This document shows positions 1 to 9,536 of a DNA stretch of 57,071 bases, piece by piece (the first letter of the stretch is position 1; each line of letters opens with the position of its first letter). The notes below the pieces were generated by a model that worked only from the letters and a program-made list of their open reading frames with translations, was not told the DNA's origin and did no database searches. This DNA is from Aerococcus sp. (lineage in GTDB: Bacteria; Bacillota; Bacilli; Lactobacillales; Aerococcaceae): positions 37,679 to 94,749 of the forward strand of contig JAUMZE010000002.1 of assembly GCA_030528285.1 (NCBI GenBank), given 5' to 3'. The position numbers were made by a program, and so were the translations under genes.

Positions 1-370
1 ACAAGAAGAGCTATACCGTAAAAGCAGGCGACGGTTTATGGACCGTGGCTCAGGCACTCGGAACGACCATTGACGCAGTGAAACAAGTAAACGGATTGAG
101 CTCTAACTTAATCTTCCCAGGCCAGGTCTTGTATGCGCCGGGCAACAGCTCCAGTAGCCAAAACCACGCAACCAACAATAACTCGTCTTCCAATTCGCAT
201 GCGTCTTCTAATACCAACAAGAAGAGCTATACCGTAAAAGCAGGCGACGGTTTATGGACCGTGGCTCAGGCGCTCGGAACGACCATTGACGCAGTGAAAC
301 AAGCAAACGGATTGAGCTCTAACTTAATCTTCCCAGGGCAGGTCTTGTATGCGCCTGGCAACAGCTCCAG
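1..370 (+). repeat. Near-identical tandem LysM-linker duplication (216-bp period)
   Basis: Positions 1-154 and 217-370 match at 150 of 154 bases by direct reading; two of the differences change a residue or lie in linker-adjacent codons. The 216-bp period equals 72 codons, that is one LysM plus its linker. The third and fourth LysM modules are clearly diverged, so this pair is a recent duplication. The left copy runs into the window edge, so more copies may exist upstream. Confidence 0.9.
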
Positions 371-830
371 CACCACGCACCAACAAACAACGACGCAATC
401 AACGACCAATCATACAACCTCCGAAAGCGGGACGTACACGGTCAAAGCGGGCGATACTCAGTGGCGGATTGCTCAAAATCATGGCCTGAGTTTGGCACAG
501 CTCCGTCAATTGAACGGACTCACGAATGCAAACCTATATGTTGGTCAAGTATTGCGCGTATCAGGCAGTGCGCCAACTACGCAAACTCAGAGCCATACAA
601 CCACCACAGAGAGTCAAAATGTGAAACCGGGTGTGGCAGTGGGTAATCGCACCGACACCACACCGAATACGAGTCATCAATCCAAGACCTATACCGTTAA
701 AGCCGGTGATAACTTGTACCGCATCGCTTTGAATCACGGGGTTTCCTTATCCGCGCTCGTTTCAGCGAACCACTTGGGATCGATCAATGCCCTGATTACA
801 CCAGGACAAACCTTGGTGATTCCAGCCTAA
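3..830 (+). CDS. LysM-repeat surface protein (3' part; gene starts left of the window)
   Basis: The frame is open from the left edge and ends at TAA 828-830, so the N-terminus and any signal peptide are missing. Four LysM modules can be seen, each opening with a YTVKAGD-type motif (starting near 12, 228, 435 and 690) and ending about 45 residues later in a GQVL or GQTL motif. They are separated by Ser/Thr/Asn/Gln-rich linkers typical of secreted wall proteins. LysM binds N-acetylglucosamine-containing glycans, so the protein is probably wall-attached. No catalytic domain is visible in this part; a hydrolase domain could lie upstream. The last LysM reaches the C-terminus, so there is no sorting signal. 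A promoter and T-box leader for leuS follow directly. Confidence 0.85.
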   Translation, partial: KKSYTVKAGDGLWTVAQALGTTIDAVKQVNGLSSNLIFPGQVLYAPGNSSSSQNHATNNNSSSNSHASSNTNKKSYTVKAGDGLWTVAQALGTTIDAVKQANGLSSNLIFPGQVLYAPGNSSSTTHQQTTTQSTTNHTTSESGTYTVKAGDTQWRIAQNHGLSLAQLRQLNGLTNANLYVGQVLRVSGSAPTTQTQSHTTTTESQNVKPGVAVGNRTDTTPNTSHQSKTYTVKAGDNLYRIALNHGVSLSALVSANHLGSINALITPGQTLVIPA

Positions 831-856
831 GAGTTTTCCAGTGGATGGAATAACCC

Positions 857-885
857 TTGCATTTTCAAAAAGAATCCAGGATAAT
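857..885 (+). promoter_or_regulatory. Promoter of the leuS T-box transcript
   Basis: TTGCAT (857-862), a 17-bp spacer and GATAAT (880-885) give a good sigma-A promoter. It lies just after the LysM gene stop, and the T-box leader follows immediately. Confidence 0.7.
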
Positions 886-891
886 AGTGAA

Positions 892-1171
892 TAATCACAG
901 CCATTAGAGACTGTGAACCCTCGGAATTAGTAGTAAATAACCTCTTGCAGCGACTGTGTGGGTGGTGAAAACACAGAGAAGGTATTTATGAACTCGTCTG
1001 AGGGAACATCAAGTGAGAAAGGCTACGGATCGATTGGCGTTCACTAACGTCGATTGATCGTGACCACAAACTTGACGACTCACCCTCGTTATCAGGTATG
1101 AGAAGATGAAATGATAGGTGGTACCGCGCCGAACGCCCTGTCTGTGCAGATGCATGGATAGGGCGCTTTTT
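892..1171 (+). promoter_or_regulatory. T-box leader, leucine specific, upstream of leuS
   Basis: The conserved T-box sequence AGGTGGTACCGCG lies at 1116-1128. It is followed by a terminator hairpin (CGCCCT 1134-1139 / AGGGCG 1160-1165) and a T run at 1167-1171. In Stem I, TAAATAACC (934-942) can pair with GGTATTTA (981-988), and the strand then reads TGAACTCG, giving CTC (Leu) at 993-995 in the usual GAA-specifier context. The T-box bulge TGGT fits discriminator A73 of tRNA-Leu. Uncharged tRNA-Leu should stabilise the antiterminator and allow leuS transcription. Confidence 0.93.
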
Positions 1172-1191
1172 ATATTCGAAAGGAGATAATT

Positions 1192-3609
1192 ATGAGCTAC
1201 AACCATTATATTCTCGAAAAGAAATGGCAGGACTTCTGGCAAAAAGACCAGACCTACCACGTTGAAATTGATCCAAACAAGAAAAAATATTACGTGCTCG
1301 ACATGTTCCCATATCCATCTGGGCAGGGGCTTCACGTGGGGCATCCTGAAGGTTACACCGCGACCGATATTATTGCTCGCTACAAACGTGCCCAGGGATA
1401 CAATGTCATGCATCCAATGGGGTGGGACGCATTCGGGTTGCCAGCAGAACAATATGCCTTAGACACAGGAAATGACCCGAAAAATTTCACCAAGAAGAAT
1501 ATCGCGAACTTCAAACGTCAGATCCAGTCACTCGGTTTCAGCTATGATTGGGGCCGCGAAATTAATACCACTGATCCCGAGTTCTTCAAATGGACGCAGT
1601 GGATTTTTGAGAAACTCTATGAAAAAGGACTCGCCTATGAAGATGAAGTGATGGTGAACTGGAGTGAGGACTTAGGGACGGTGCTCGCTAACGAAGAAGT
1701 CATTGATGGTAAGACCGAGCGTGGCGGATTCCCTGTTGTACGCAAACCGATGAAGCAGTGGATGTTGAAGATCACGGCATATGCGGACCGTTTGTTGAAG
1801 AATCTGGATGACTTGGACTGGCCAGAAAACATCAAGGAAATGCAGCGTCATTGGATCGGTCGTTCTGAAGGGGGCAATGTCACCTTTAGTGTGGACGAGA
1901 GTGATTTGAGCTTTGAAATCTTTACGACTCGTCTCGATACGCTATTTGGGGCGACCTTCTGCGTGCTGGCGCCTGAACATCCATTAGTCAAACAGATCAC
2001 TACTGAAGAGCAAAAAGCAACCGTTGAAGCGTACGTGGAAGCTGCAGCCCGGAAGAGTGACCTCGAACGGACCGATCTCGACAAGGATAAAACCGGCGTC
2101 TTCACGGGAGCATATGCGATTAATCCTTTGAGCGGGAAGAAAGTGCCAATCTGGATTGCGGATTATGTGCTTGCGTCATACGGATTTGGGGCCATTATGG
2201 CGTGCCCAGCGCATGACGAACGTGACTACGATTTTGCGAAGAAATATGATTTGGAGATTATCCCAGTCCTCGAAAGTAAAGACGGAGAAGACCTCCCTTA
2301 CACTGGTGACGGCCAACACATCAATTCCGACTGGCTGAACGGCCTAAACAAGGAAGAAGCGATCGATGCCGTAGCGAAGTATCTGGAAGAAAAAGGCCTC
2401 GGCAAACGCTCCGTGTCATATCGGTTGCGCGACTGGGTCTTCTCACGTCAACGCTATTGGGGTGAACCCATCCCCATTATTCACTGGGAAGATGGCACTA
2501 CGACGACCGTTCCTGAAGACGAATTGCCACTGATGCTTCCAACCGGTAAGGATATTAAACCGAGCGGTACCGGTGAATCACCACTCGCGAACTTCACGGA
2601 CTGGCTCTATGTCACCGATCTAAAAACGGGACTCAAGGGACGGCGTGAAACCAACACCATGCCACAGTGGGCCGGGTCTTCCTGGTACTTCCTCCGCTAC
2701 TGTGATCCACATAATCCAGATGCCTTGATCAGTGAGGAAGCGGCAAATTACTGGATGAACGTGGACCTCTACATCGGTGGATCGGAACATGCGGTGTTGC
2801 ATTTACTCTATGCGCGCTTCTGGAACATGGTCTTATATGATTTGGGGATTGTCCCGACTGAAGAACCGTTCCAGAAACTCTATAACCAGGGCATGATCCT
2901 CGGGGAAGGCAATGAAAAAATGTCCAAGTCCAAGGGCAATGTCGTGAATCCGGATGACGTTGTGGATCAGTATGGTGCTGACACTTTACGCCTTTATGAA
3001 ATGTTCATGGGGCCCCTTGATGCGTCTATTGCTTGGTCTGAGGACGGTTTGGCAGGAGCACGCAAATTCCTCGATCGGGTATGGCGCCTCTTGATTGATG
3101 AGAAGGGCCAAATGCGCGACCGCATCACCACTGTAGATACCGGTGAATTGGATAAGGTGTACCACGAAACCGTGAAGAAAGTCAGCGAAGACTTCGATCA
3201 ATTGCACTTCAACACGGCGATTTCTCAATTAATGGTCTTCGTGAATGAAGCTAATAAAGCCGACAGTATTCCTTACAACTACGCAAAAGGCTTCGTTCAA
3301 TTACTTGCCCCAATTGCACCGCATCTCGGATCTGAACTCTGGGAACGCTTGACGGGAGGGGACACCTTGGTTGATTTCACGCCATGGCCAACCTACGACG
3401 AAACGAAACTCGTAGATGATGAAATCGAAGTCGTCTTCCAGATTAATGGGAAGATTAAAGATCGGGTCAGTGTCCCATCTGGTTTAGACCGCGATCAACT
3501 TGCTGAGTACGCCACGACTGATGAAAAAATCAAAGCAATGATCGCTGATAAAGAAGTGGTAAAAGTCATTGCTGTTCCTGATAAATTGGTCAACATTGTG
3601 GTTAAATAG
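1192..3609 (+). CDS. leuS: Leucine--tRNA ligase
   Basis: This class I aminoacyl-tRNA synthetase charges tRNA-Leu in the cytoplasm. At 805 residues it has the usual bacterial length. The ATP-binding HIGH motif appears as HVGH at residues 48-51 and the KMSKS loop at 576-580. Between them lies the connective/editing domain with the Thr-rich and TRLDT segments (about 225-420). The start ATG follows AGGAGA at 1181-1186. The gene is monocistronic: a T-box leader sits in front and a strong hairpin behind. Confidence 0.98.
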   Translation: MSYNHYILEKKWQDFWQKDQTYHVEIDPNKKKYYVLDMFPYPSGQGLHVGHPEGYTATDIIARYKRAQGYNVMHPMGWDAFGLPAEQYALDTGNDPKNFTKKNIANFKRQIQSLGFSYDWGREINTTDPEFFKWTQWIFEKLYEKGLAYEDEVMVNWSEDLGTVLANEEVIDGKTERGGFPVVRKPMKQWMLKITAYADRLLKNLDDLDWPENIKEMQRHWIGRSEGGNVTFSVDESDLSFEIFTTRLDTLFGATFCVLAPEHPLVKQITTEEQKATVEAYVEAAARKSDLERTDLDKDKTGVFTGAYAINPLSGKKVPIWIADYVLASYGFGAIMACPAHDERDYDFAKKYDLEIIPVLESKDGEDLPYTGDGQHINSDWLNGLNKEEAIDAVAKYLEEKGLGKRSVSYRLRDWVFSRQRYWGEPIPIIHWEDGTTTTVPEDELPLMLPTGKDIKPSGTGESPLANFTDWLYVTDLKTGLKGRRETNTMPQWAGSSWYFLRYCDPHNPDALISEEAANYWMNVDLYIGGSEHAVLHLLYARFWNMVLYDLGIVPTEEPFQKLYNQGMILGEGNEKMSKSKGNVVNPDDVVDQYGADTLRLYEMFMGPLDASIAWSEDGLAGARKFLDRVWRLLIDEKGQMRDRITTVDTGELDKVYHETVKKVSEDFDQLHFNTAISQLMVFVNEANKADSIPYNYAKGFVQLLAPIAPHLGSELWERLTGGDTLVDFTPWPTYDETKLVDDEIEVVFQINGKIKDRVSVPSGLDRDQLAEYATTDEKIKAMIADKEVVKVIAVPDKLVNIVVK

Positions 3610-3619
3610 ATGAGGCTTG

Positions 3620-3651
3620 GTGAGGGGAGGACCCCTCACTTGCTTTATTTA
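3620..3651 (+). terminator. Intrinsic terminator after leuS
   Basis: GTGAGGGG (3620-3627), loop AGGA, CCCCTCAC (3632-3639), followed by a T-rich stretch TTGCTTTATTTA. The stem is a perfect 8 bp. Confidence 0.75.
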
Positions 3652-3677
3652 TCGTGCAGGTAAGATCGGAGTGAAGT

Positions 3678-5375
3678 ATGGAAAATTTAAACAGTGAAGC
3701 GCTGGATAATCAGGCCAAAAAGCGTTTGAATGAGGGATCGACGTGGATGACGATTGCCAGTGTGATTTCACGGGTATTAGGCGTGATCTACATTATTCCG
3801 TGGATGCGCTGGATGGGAGACCCAACGAGTGCGACGGCCGCCAATGCCTTGTTCAATATCGGGTACAACTGGTATTCGATTTTCTTGATGGTGGCAGTAG
3901 CCGGGGTGCCTTCAGCGATTTCTCGGCAACTGGCCTATTACAATGCGAAAAAACGCTATCGAACCGGCATGCGCCTCTTCAAAGCAGCGTCCGGACTGAT
4001 GATTGCGAGTGGGGTCATTGGCGGGATGATTCTCTACCTGGCAGCACCACTACTCTCAATGGGAACGCCCGCAACGAATGTAGATGATGCGATCCGTACC
4101 ATCCGTTCGCTCGTGCCTGCTTTGGTGATTCTCCCATTCTTATCGATTTTACGAGGATTCTTCCAGGGCTTTCAGGACATGAAATCAAGTGCTATCTCCC
4201 AAATGACGGAGCAGATTGCCCGGGTGGCGTACATGCTCGTGGCTGTGTACATGCTGCGCCGGTTGATGGGAGCCCCGATGAGCGATGCGGTGGTTCAGTC
4301 GACATTCGCTGCTTTTATCGGAGCGGTAGTGGCGATCCTCACACTCGCTTTTTACTACCTCAGAAATCGATCAATCTACCAAGTGCCCGTGGATTATGTA
4401 GAGGAAGGGCCGTACATTCGCACCCGTTCCCTCCTCAAAGAAATTATTTTGATTTCGATTCCATTTGTGATCTCTGGTTCAATCTTGGAATTCTTGAATG
4501 TGGTGGACACCCAAACTTTCCGTCCAATTATGGCCCATGTGTCGAATCTGAGTGCGGATGAAATCGTGAACCAGTATGGGATATTTGGGGCAAACGTCCG
4601 CAAGCTGGTGACCGTTCTTGTCTCCTTTGCAACGGCGATCTCTGGAACTTTGATCCCGGTGATTTCCGATACCTATACCAGGGAAACCCTCAAGAAACGT
4701 TCAAAAAAACAGGGGGCTCAATCGCTCCCACAAACGAGTGGGCTGATCGAACATGGATTATCGCTTTATGCTTTAGTGATGTTACCGGCGTGCTTCGGGA
4801 TGATGGTCGTAGCCGGATCGGTATATCAGATCATTTATTACCAGGATCAGTTAGGGGAGTTCTATCTCCAGCTCTCGTGCTTACTCGCTTTAGCACAGGG
4901 GTTGTATTTCATTTTGATGTCAACAGTACAGGCGATGAACAAACAGGTACAGGGGATGATTGGAGTAGCGATTGCGATCGTGACCAAATTACTCCTGCAA
5001 TATCCATTACTTGCTTTCTTTGGGACGCCTGGTGCGATCCTAGCGACGTTAGCGGCCTTCTTACTGCCGAGCGGGTATTATTTCGTGGTGTTGAAATGGC
5101 ACACGGATCTCTCGTTTGATGCAGTGGCCATGCGTATCTGGCCAGCCATTGAATCGTCTTTACTCATGTTGGTCTTCATTCTGCCCGTATCCTTCGCCGT
5201 GCGTTTCCTCGTACCGAGACTGCATACGGTAGGTGCACTCTTCTTGACAGTTTCAATTGCTTTGATCGGCGGGGTGATCTATCTATTGTCAACGCTCGCC
5301 AATCACTCCCTAGATACCCTGATTGGTGAGGAAAAGGCCAATCGTTTCCGTCGACATTTAGGATTTAGAAGCTAG
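3678..5375 (+). CDS. MurJ/YtgP-type lipid II flippase (MOP superfamily)
   Basis: 565 residues with about 14 predicted hydrophobic segments and the N-terminal pattern of the polysaccharide/MurJ (MVF) family, including a GxxYIIPW-like first helix and the FQGFQDMKSSAISQMTEQ segment typical of the YtgP branch. Family knowledge: these proteins flip lipid-linked peptidoglycan precursor across the membrane, and Firmicute YtgP is the MurJ counterpart. An O-antigen or teichoic flippase role is less likely but cannot be excluded. A short cytosolic loop rich in Lys/Gln lies near residues 335-355. It is preceded by the leuS terminator, so it probably has its own promoter in the 40-bp gap or depends on read-through. 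Confidence 0.85.
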   Translation: MENLNSEALDNQAKKRLNEGSTWMTIASVISRVLGVIYIIPWMRWMGDPTSATAANALFNIGYNWYSIFLMVAVAGVPSAISRQLAYYNAKKRYRTGMRLFKAASGLMIASGVIGGMILYLAAPLLSMGTPATNVDDAIRTIRSLVPALVILPFLSILRGFFQGFQDMKSSAISQMTEQIARVAYMLVAVYMLRRLMGAPMSDAVVQSTFAAFIGAVVAILTLAFYYLRNRSIYQVPVDYVEEGPYIRTRSLLKEIILISIPFVISGSILEFLNVVDTQTFRPIMAHVSNLSADEIVNQYGIFGANVRKLVTVLVSFATAISGTLIPVISDTYTRETLKKRSKKQGAQSLPQTSGLIEHGLSLYALVMLPACFGMMVVAGSVYQIIYYQDQLGEFYLQLSCLLALAQGLYFILMSTVQAMNKQVQGMIGVAIAIVTKLLLQYPLLAFFGTPGAILATLAAFLLPSGYYFVVLKWHTDLSFDAVAMRIWPAIESSLLMLVFILPVSFAVRFLVPRLHTVGALFLTVSIALIGGVIYLLSTLANHSLDTLIGEEKANRFRRHLGFRS

Positions 5376-5467
5376 AAAGTTAGCTACCAATAGATCAGAG
5401 GCTAGTTAGTGGATGCTTTGGAGAACGTTCGCTAGCAATGAATCCCTTAAGTAAGCCAATCGCACAT

Positions 5468-5516
5468 AATCGCTACCATTAGATTTATAAAAAATGGTAG
5501 CGATTTTACTTTTTCT
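5468..5516 (+). terminator. Intrinsic terminator after the flippase gene
   Basis: A 13-bp perfect stem, AATCGCTACCATT (5468-5480) / AATGGTAGCGATT (5493-5505), with a 12-nt loop and a following T-rich tract. It separates the flippase gene from pepV. Confidence 0.85.
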
Positions 5517-5546
5517 GGTGGAATGATCGCAAGTTGCACTCTGTTA

Positions 5547-5555
5547 TGTTATAAT
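5547..5555 (+). promoter_or_regulatory. Extended -10 promoter of pepV
   Basis: TGTTATAAT is an extended -10 (TGn plus consensus TATAAT). No good -35 lies 17 bp upstream, which is expected for extended -10 promoters. It is 41 bp before the GTG start of pepV. Confidence 0.65.
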
Positions 5556-5596
5556 GAATGCAAACGTAATTACTTGTTATAAAGGGGGACTTTACT

Positions 5597-6991
5597 GTGG
5601 AAATTAATTGGAAAGCAGAAGTCGACAAACATTTTGACGACTACCTCGAAGACCTCACCACCTTGCTCCGTGTCAAGAGCGTGCGTGATGACGACGCTGC
5701 CACCGAAGACGCACCAGTTGGCCCAGGCCCTAAAGAAGCCTTGGAAACTTTCTTGAGTATTGCGGAACGTGACGGTTTCACCACCAAGAACGTTGCCAAT
5801 CTCGCTGGTCGTGTAGAATACGGGGAAGGGGATGAAACTTTAGGAATCCTCGGTCACGTAGACGTAGTGCCTGTTGATGACGCTTGGGAAACCGACCCAT
5901 TCGAACCAGTAATCAAAGATGACAAGATCTATGCGCGTGGTTCCAGTGACGACAAAGGCCCAATGCTTGCTTGCTACTACGGGTTGAAGATGATCAAAGA
6001 GTTAGGCCTCCCTGTATCCAAGAAGGTTCACTTCATCGTTGGTACCGACGAAGAGAGTGACTGGAAGGGCGTGACTCGCTACTTCGAAACCGAACCAATG
6101 CCAGACTTTGGTTTCTCACCAGACGCAGAATTCCCGATCATCAATGGTGAAAAAGGGATCTTCACGATGTTACTGCACTTCCCAGCATTAGGGACAGGCG
6201 CATTGAAAGCCTTCGCTGGTGGTCAACGTGACAACATGGTACCTGGGGACGCAGAAGCAACCATCACCGGTGTATCTGTTGAAGACGCCAAAGCGAAAGC
6301 AGAAGTCTTCAATGGTGAAAATCCAGTCAAAGTAACCGTTAAAGCGGGCAATGGCGACGAAGTGATCGTTCATGTGGAAGGAAAAGTATCCCACGGTGCT
6401 CAACCAGAAAACGGCCACAATGCTTCGACTTACTTGGCTGTCTTCCTCCGCACCTTGTCTGACGAACTGAAGAAAGACCAATACCTCACCTTCATTGAAG
6501 AACGTCTCCACACAGACTTCGACGGTGAAAAATTAGGTATCAAACATCATGATGATGTGATGGGTGATCTCTCCGAAAACCCTGGTGTCTTCAAACCAGA
6601 AGCAGATGGACAAATGATCAGCGTGAACTGCCGTGTACCACGTGGCTTAACCTTTGCAGAAATTGATGCAATCGTTGACAAACATGGTGAAAAATATGGT
6701 TTCACACGTACAGATGCATCACATCTCCAAGAACCACATTACTGCCCACCAACGGACCCACTCGTAACGACCTTGTTAGACGTTTGGAAAGAACACTCCG
6801 GTCAACCAGGTCATGAACAAGTGATCGGTGGGGGAACGTACGGCCGCCTCTTCGAACGTGGGGTTGCTTACGGTGCCGCAATGCCTGGTGCGATTGATAC
6901 GATGCACCAACCAAACGAATTTGAACCACTCGACACCTTGCGTCTTTCCATGGCCATCTATGCTGACGCTATTTACCGCTTGATTAAATAA
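5597..6991 (+). CDS. pepV: Dipeptidase PepV (M20 zinc peptidase)
   Basis: 464 residues, the length of lactobacillar PepV (about 470). The zinc and catalytic residues of the M20 family are in place: His87 and Asp89 in GHVDVVP, Asp119 in SSDDKGP, Glu152/Glu153 in DEESDW, Asp176 in SPDAEF, and a late His in DTMHQPNEFE. The enzyme cleaves dipeptides with an unblocked N-terminus in the cytosol, the last step of peptide utilisation. The start is GTG, 7 nt after AAAGGGGGAC. Codon use is strongly biased, suggesting high expression. The methylase gene begins 2 nt after the stop. Confidence 0.95.
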   Translation: MEINWKAEVDKHFDDYLEDLTTLLRVKSVRDDDAATEDAPVGPGPKEALETFLSIAERDGFTTKNVANLAGRVEYGEGDETLGILGHVDVVPVDDAWETDPFEPVIKDDKIYARGSSDDKGPMLACYYGLKMIKELGLPVSKKVHFIVGTDEESDWKGVTRYFETEPMPDFGFSPDAEFPIINGEKGIFTMLLHFPALGTGALKAFAGGQRDNMVPGDAEATITGVSVEDAKAKAEVFNGENPVKVTVKAGNGDEVIVHVEGKVSHGAQPENGHNASTYLAVFLRTLSDELKKDQYLTFIEERLHTDFDGEKLGIKHHDDVMGDLSENPGVFKPEADGQMISVNCRVPRGLTFAEIDAIVDKHGEKYGFTRTDASHLQEPHYCPPTDPLVTTLLDVWKEHSGQPGHEQVIGGGTYGRLFERGVAYGAAMPGAIDTMHQPNEFEPLDTLRLSMAIYADAIYRLIK

Positions 6992-6993
6992 TC

Positions 6994-7782
6994 ATGATTT
7001 CATCACGGCAAAATAAGCAAATCAAAGCAATCAAGAAGTTGCAGACGAAGCGCGGCCGTGAGAAAAGTGGATACTATATGATTGAAGGGCACCATTTGGT
7101 TGAGGAAGCACTCACAAGTGGTGCTTTTCTGGATCAAATTTATGCCACTGAAGAACAGTCCACCTTTTATCCCTCTGATTTAACGACTGTCATTTCTCAC
7201 GATGTTGCGCAGTTCCTCACTGAGACCGAGCATTCACAGGACGTGTTTGCGGTGATTCATCTCACGAAGACTCCCTTACACGTGGATCAATTGAGTCGTG
7301 CGGTATTACTATTGGACGGCATTCAAGATCCGGGCAACCTGGGCACGCTCGTTCGGACGGCAGATGCATTCGGATATGGCGATATTCTACTTGGCAATGG
7401 GACGGTGGATCTCTATAATGATAAGGTCCTCCGCTCCATGCAGGGAAGTCATTTCCATGTGGGGGTGCATGCGGTCGATCTACTCACCGCGATTCCCCAA
7501 CTACAGCGAGTGGGTTACCAGGTAGCGGCCACATTGCTGGATGAATCGGCAGCAGACTTGCGGGCATATAATTTGCGTGTAAAAGGTAAGTGGGCTATTG
7601 TGTTAGGTAACGAGGGTAATGGTGTCTCCAAAGCCGTTGCCGATTTGTGCGACGTGAAGCTATTCATTCCAATGACTGGAGACGCTGAATCCTTAAATGT
7701 TGCGATTGCGGGTGCGATTGCGATGTATCAATTCCCGCCAACAGATAAGGACATCAATGAAACAGAAATGGAAAAAGGATGA
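6994..7782 (+). CDS. TrmH/SpoU-family RNA 2'-O-methyltransferase (YsgA-like)
   Basis: 262 residues. An N-terminal substrate-binding domain (residues 1-95, with EGHHLVEEAL) precedes a SPOUT knot domain. All three SpoU motifs are visible: DGIQDPGNLGTLVRTADAFG (motif 1), VLGNEGNGVS (motif 2) and IPMTGDAESLNVAIAGAI (motif 3). The family methylates ribose in rRNA or tRNA with S-adenosylmethionine; the exact target cannot be read from sequence. In Bacillus the homologue ysgA also sits just upstream of pheST, as here. The start is 2 nt after pepV stops, so the two are probably co-transcribed. Confidence 0.9.
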   Translation: MISSRQNKQIKAIKKLQTKRGREKSGYYMIEGHHLVEEALTSGAFLDQIYATEEQSTFYPSDLTTVISHDVAQFLTETEHSQDVFAVIHLTKTPLHVDQLSRAVLLLDGIQDPGNLGTLVRTADAFGYGDILLGNGTVDLYNDKVLRSMQGSHFHVGVHAVDLLTAIPQLQRVGYQVAATLLDESAADLRAYNLRVKGKWAIVLGNEGNGVSKAVADLCDVKLFIPMTGDAESLNVAIAGAIAMYQFPPTDKDINETEMEKG

Positions 7783-7797
7783 AGGAGACTGATCAAA

Positions 7798-8142
7798 ATG
7801 GCAGAAAGAAAAACAAACCTGTGTCCGAAGTTTGAGCAAGGCATCAACATTCTCGGCAAGAAATGGAATGGGCAAATCATTGAAAGTTTGCGCTTAGAAC
7901 CTATGCGCTTTTGCAGTTTACGCAACAATATCGCTGGTATTTCCGACCGTGTATTAACGGAACGCTTGAAGGGATTACAAGCCGTCGATATTGTGACCCG
8001 TGAAGAAGTGGAAGAAAACGAACATACTTACACGCGTTACTGCCTCACCAAGAAGGGGAGCGATCTCCAACCGGTGCTCGAGAGCTTGCACCATTGGGCC
8101 GATGAATGGGTTTGCAATGAAGAAATTGCTCAAGCCAACTAA
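7798..8142 (+). CDS. HxlR-family winged-helix transcriptional regulator
   Basis: 114 residues, typical HxlR length. The family hallmark is present: an N-terminal Cys (Cys8) followed by a segment like CPKFEQGINILGKKW, then the FCSLRNNIAGISDRVLTERLKGL recognition helix region and a C-terminal YCLTKKG wing. HxlR proteins often sense electrophiles or redox state through the N-terminal Cys; that role is inferred here. It is 15 nt downstream of the methylase with SD AAGGAG, so it probably belongs to the pepV transcript. No divergent target gene adjoins it, so the regulon is unknown. Confidence 0.88.
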   Translation: MAERKTNLCPKFEQGINILGKKWNGQIIESLRLEPMRFCSLRNNIAGISDRVLTERLKGLQAVDIVTREEVEENEHTYTRYCLTKKGSDLQPVLESLHHWADEWVCNEEIAQAN

Positions 8143-8150
8143 AATAAGCA

Positions 8151-8179
8151 TTGACGCTGTTGGATTTACTCAGTAGAAT
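8151..8179 (+). promoter_or_regulatory. Promoter of the pheST T-box transcript
   Basis: TTGACG (8151-8156), 17 bp, TAGAAT (8174-8179). It lies just after the HxlR gene stop and before the T-box leader. Confidence 0.8.
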
Positions 8180-8185
8180 ACGAAT

Positions 8186-8446
8186 AAACCAATAAACAAG
8201 TGTTGACGGAAAAGTTCAGTCACAACACTATGGACAGACAGGAAGTAGGGCCATCGACTGAGAGCCCCACTAACATAGGTGACTGATTTCATTTCCAGAG
8301 CGTGCATTGGGCGATCACCTCAAAAAATGCACCGTCAGTAAGCAGAACGTTACTCTGCTGAAGTGCTGGTTTCAGTATCATTTGAAATCAGAACTAGGGT
8401 GGTACCGCGATCCCTCGTCCCTATTTTAGGACGGGGGACTTTTTTA
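8186..8446 (+). promoter_or_regulatory. T-box leader, phenylalanine specific, upstream of pheS
   Basis: The T-box sequence AGGGTGGTACCGCG is at 8396-8409. The terminator stem CCCTCGTCC (8412-8420) / GGACGGGGG (8429-8437) follows, with Ts at 8440-8445. The lower part of Stem I can be drawn between 8208-8223 and 8279-8296 (CAGTCAC with GTGACTG and GGAAA with TTTCC). The internal loop on the 3' side carries TTC (Phe) at 8288-8290. The TGGT bulge fits A73 of tRNA-Phe. Confidence 0.93.
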
Positions 8447-8483
8447 TGGAAATGTCAACCACACTCAAAGGGGGAAGTAAAGA

Positions 8484-9530
8484 ATGGATATGATTGAACA
8501 TTTAAAGAGCATCCGCAAAGAAATTGATACTATGATCCAAGAAGCCAGTTCACTCGATGAATTGCATCAGCTAAGAATTGATTATCTCGGTAAAAAAGGT
8601 CCAATTACGGAAGCTTTGCGCAGTATGAAGGAGATTGAACCGAGTGAGCGCCCAAAAGTGGGGCAGTTCGCCAATGATTTGAAACAAACTATGACCGCGA
8701 TGATCGATGAGAGAGAAGCGTTCTATCAACAAAAGGCCCTCGATCAACAGTTGAAACAGGATGCGATCGATGTGACGTTGCCGGGTGAAACGGTAAAAAC
8801 GGGATATTCACACGTGTTACATCAAGTAATCACTGAAATTGAAGACCTGTTTTTAGCGATGGGATATGAAATCCAGAGCGGTCCGGAAATCGAAACGGAT
8901 TACTATAACTTCAAACGAATGAATATCCCAGAGAATCATCCGGCGAGAGATATGCAGGATAGTTTCTATATCGACAATGAGCATCTGTTGCGCACCCATA
9001 CCTCCCCAGTTGAGGCGCGTGCGATGGATCAACATGATTTCTCTAAGGGGCCATTGAAAATGATCAGTCCTGGGAAGGTGTACCGCCGCGATGATGATGA
9101 CGCGACGCACTCCCACCAATTTACCCAAATTGAAGGGCTCGCAGTCGGTAAGGATCTCGGCATGTCTGACTTGAAGGGAACACTGGAATTATTTGCTAGG
9201 AAAATGTTCGGGGAAGACCGCGAAATTCGCCTGCGCCCGAGCTACTTCCCATTTACGGAACCATCTGCAGAAATCGATATCAGCTGCTTTAACTGTGGCG
9301 GGAAAGGCTGCCGTATCTGTAAATACTCTGGTTGGATTGAAATTCTCGGGGGTGGGATGACCCATCCGAACGTGTTAGCGATGGACGGACTTGACCCGAA
9401 CGAGTATCACGCCTTTGCCTTTGGGTTGGGGCCGGATCGCGTGGCCATGCTCAAATATGGCATTGACGACATCCGCCACTTCTACCAAAATGATCTCCGC
9501 TTCAATCATCAATTCAAGGAAAGAGGGTAG
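8484..9530 (+). CDS. pheS: Phenylalanine--tRNA ligase alpha subunit
   Basis: 348 residues, the usual length. An N-terminal coiled coil (about 1-85) is followed by the class II catalytic core: motif 2 with a [16 protein letters not shown] segment and motif 3 [16 protein letters not shown] near the C-terminus. A four-Cys cluster ([12 protein letters not shown], about residues 270-281) is also seen in other Firmicute PheS. It works as an alpha2-beta2 tetramer with PheT, encoded 6 nt downstream. SD AAAGGGGG precedes the ATG. Confidence 0.98.
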   Translation: MDMIEHLKSIRKEIDTMIQEASSLDELHQLRIDYLGKKGPITEALRSMKEIEPSERPKVGQFANDLKQTMTAMIDEREAFYQQKALDQQLKQDAIDVTLPGETVKTGYSHVLHQVITEIEDLFLAMGYEIQSGPEIETDYYNFKRMNIPENHPARDMQDSFYIDNEHLLRTHTSPVEARAMDQHDFSKGPLKMISPGKVYRRDDDDATHSHQFTQIEGLAVGKDLGMSDLKGTLELFARKMFGEDREIRLRPSYFPFTEPSAEIDISCFNCGGKGCRICKYSGWIEILGGGMTHPNVLAMDGLDPNEYHAFAFGLGPDRVAMLKYGIDDIRHFYQNDLRFNHQFKERG

Positions 9531-9536
9531 TTCAGC

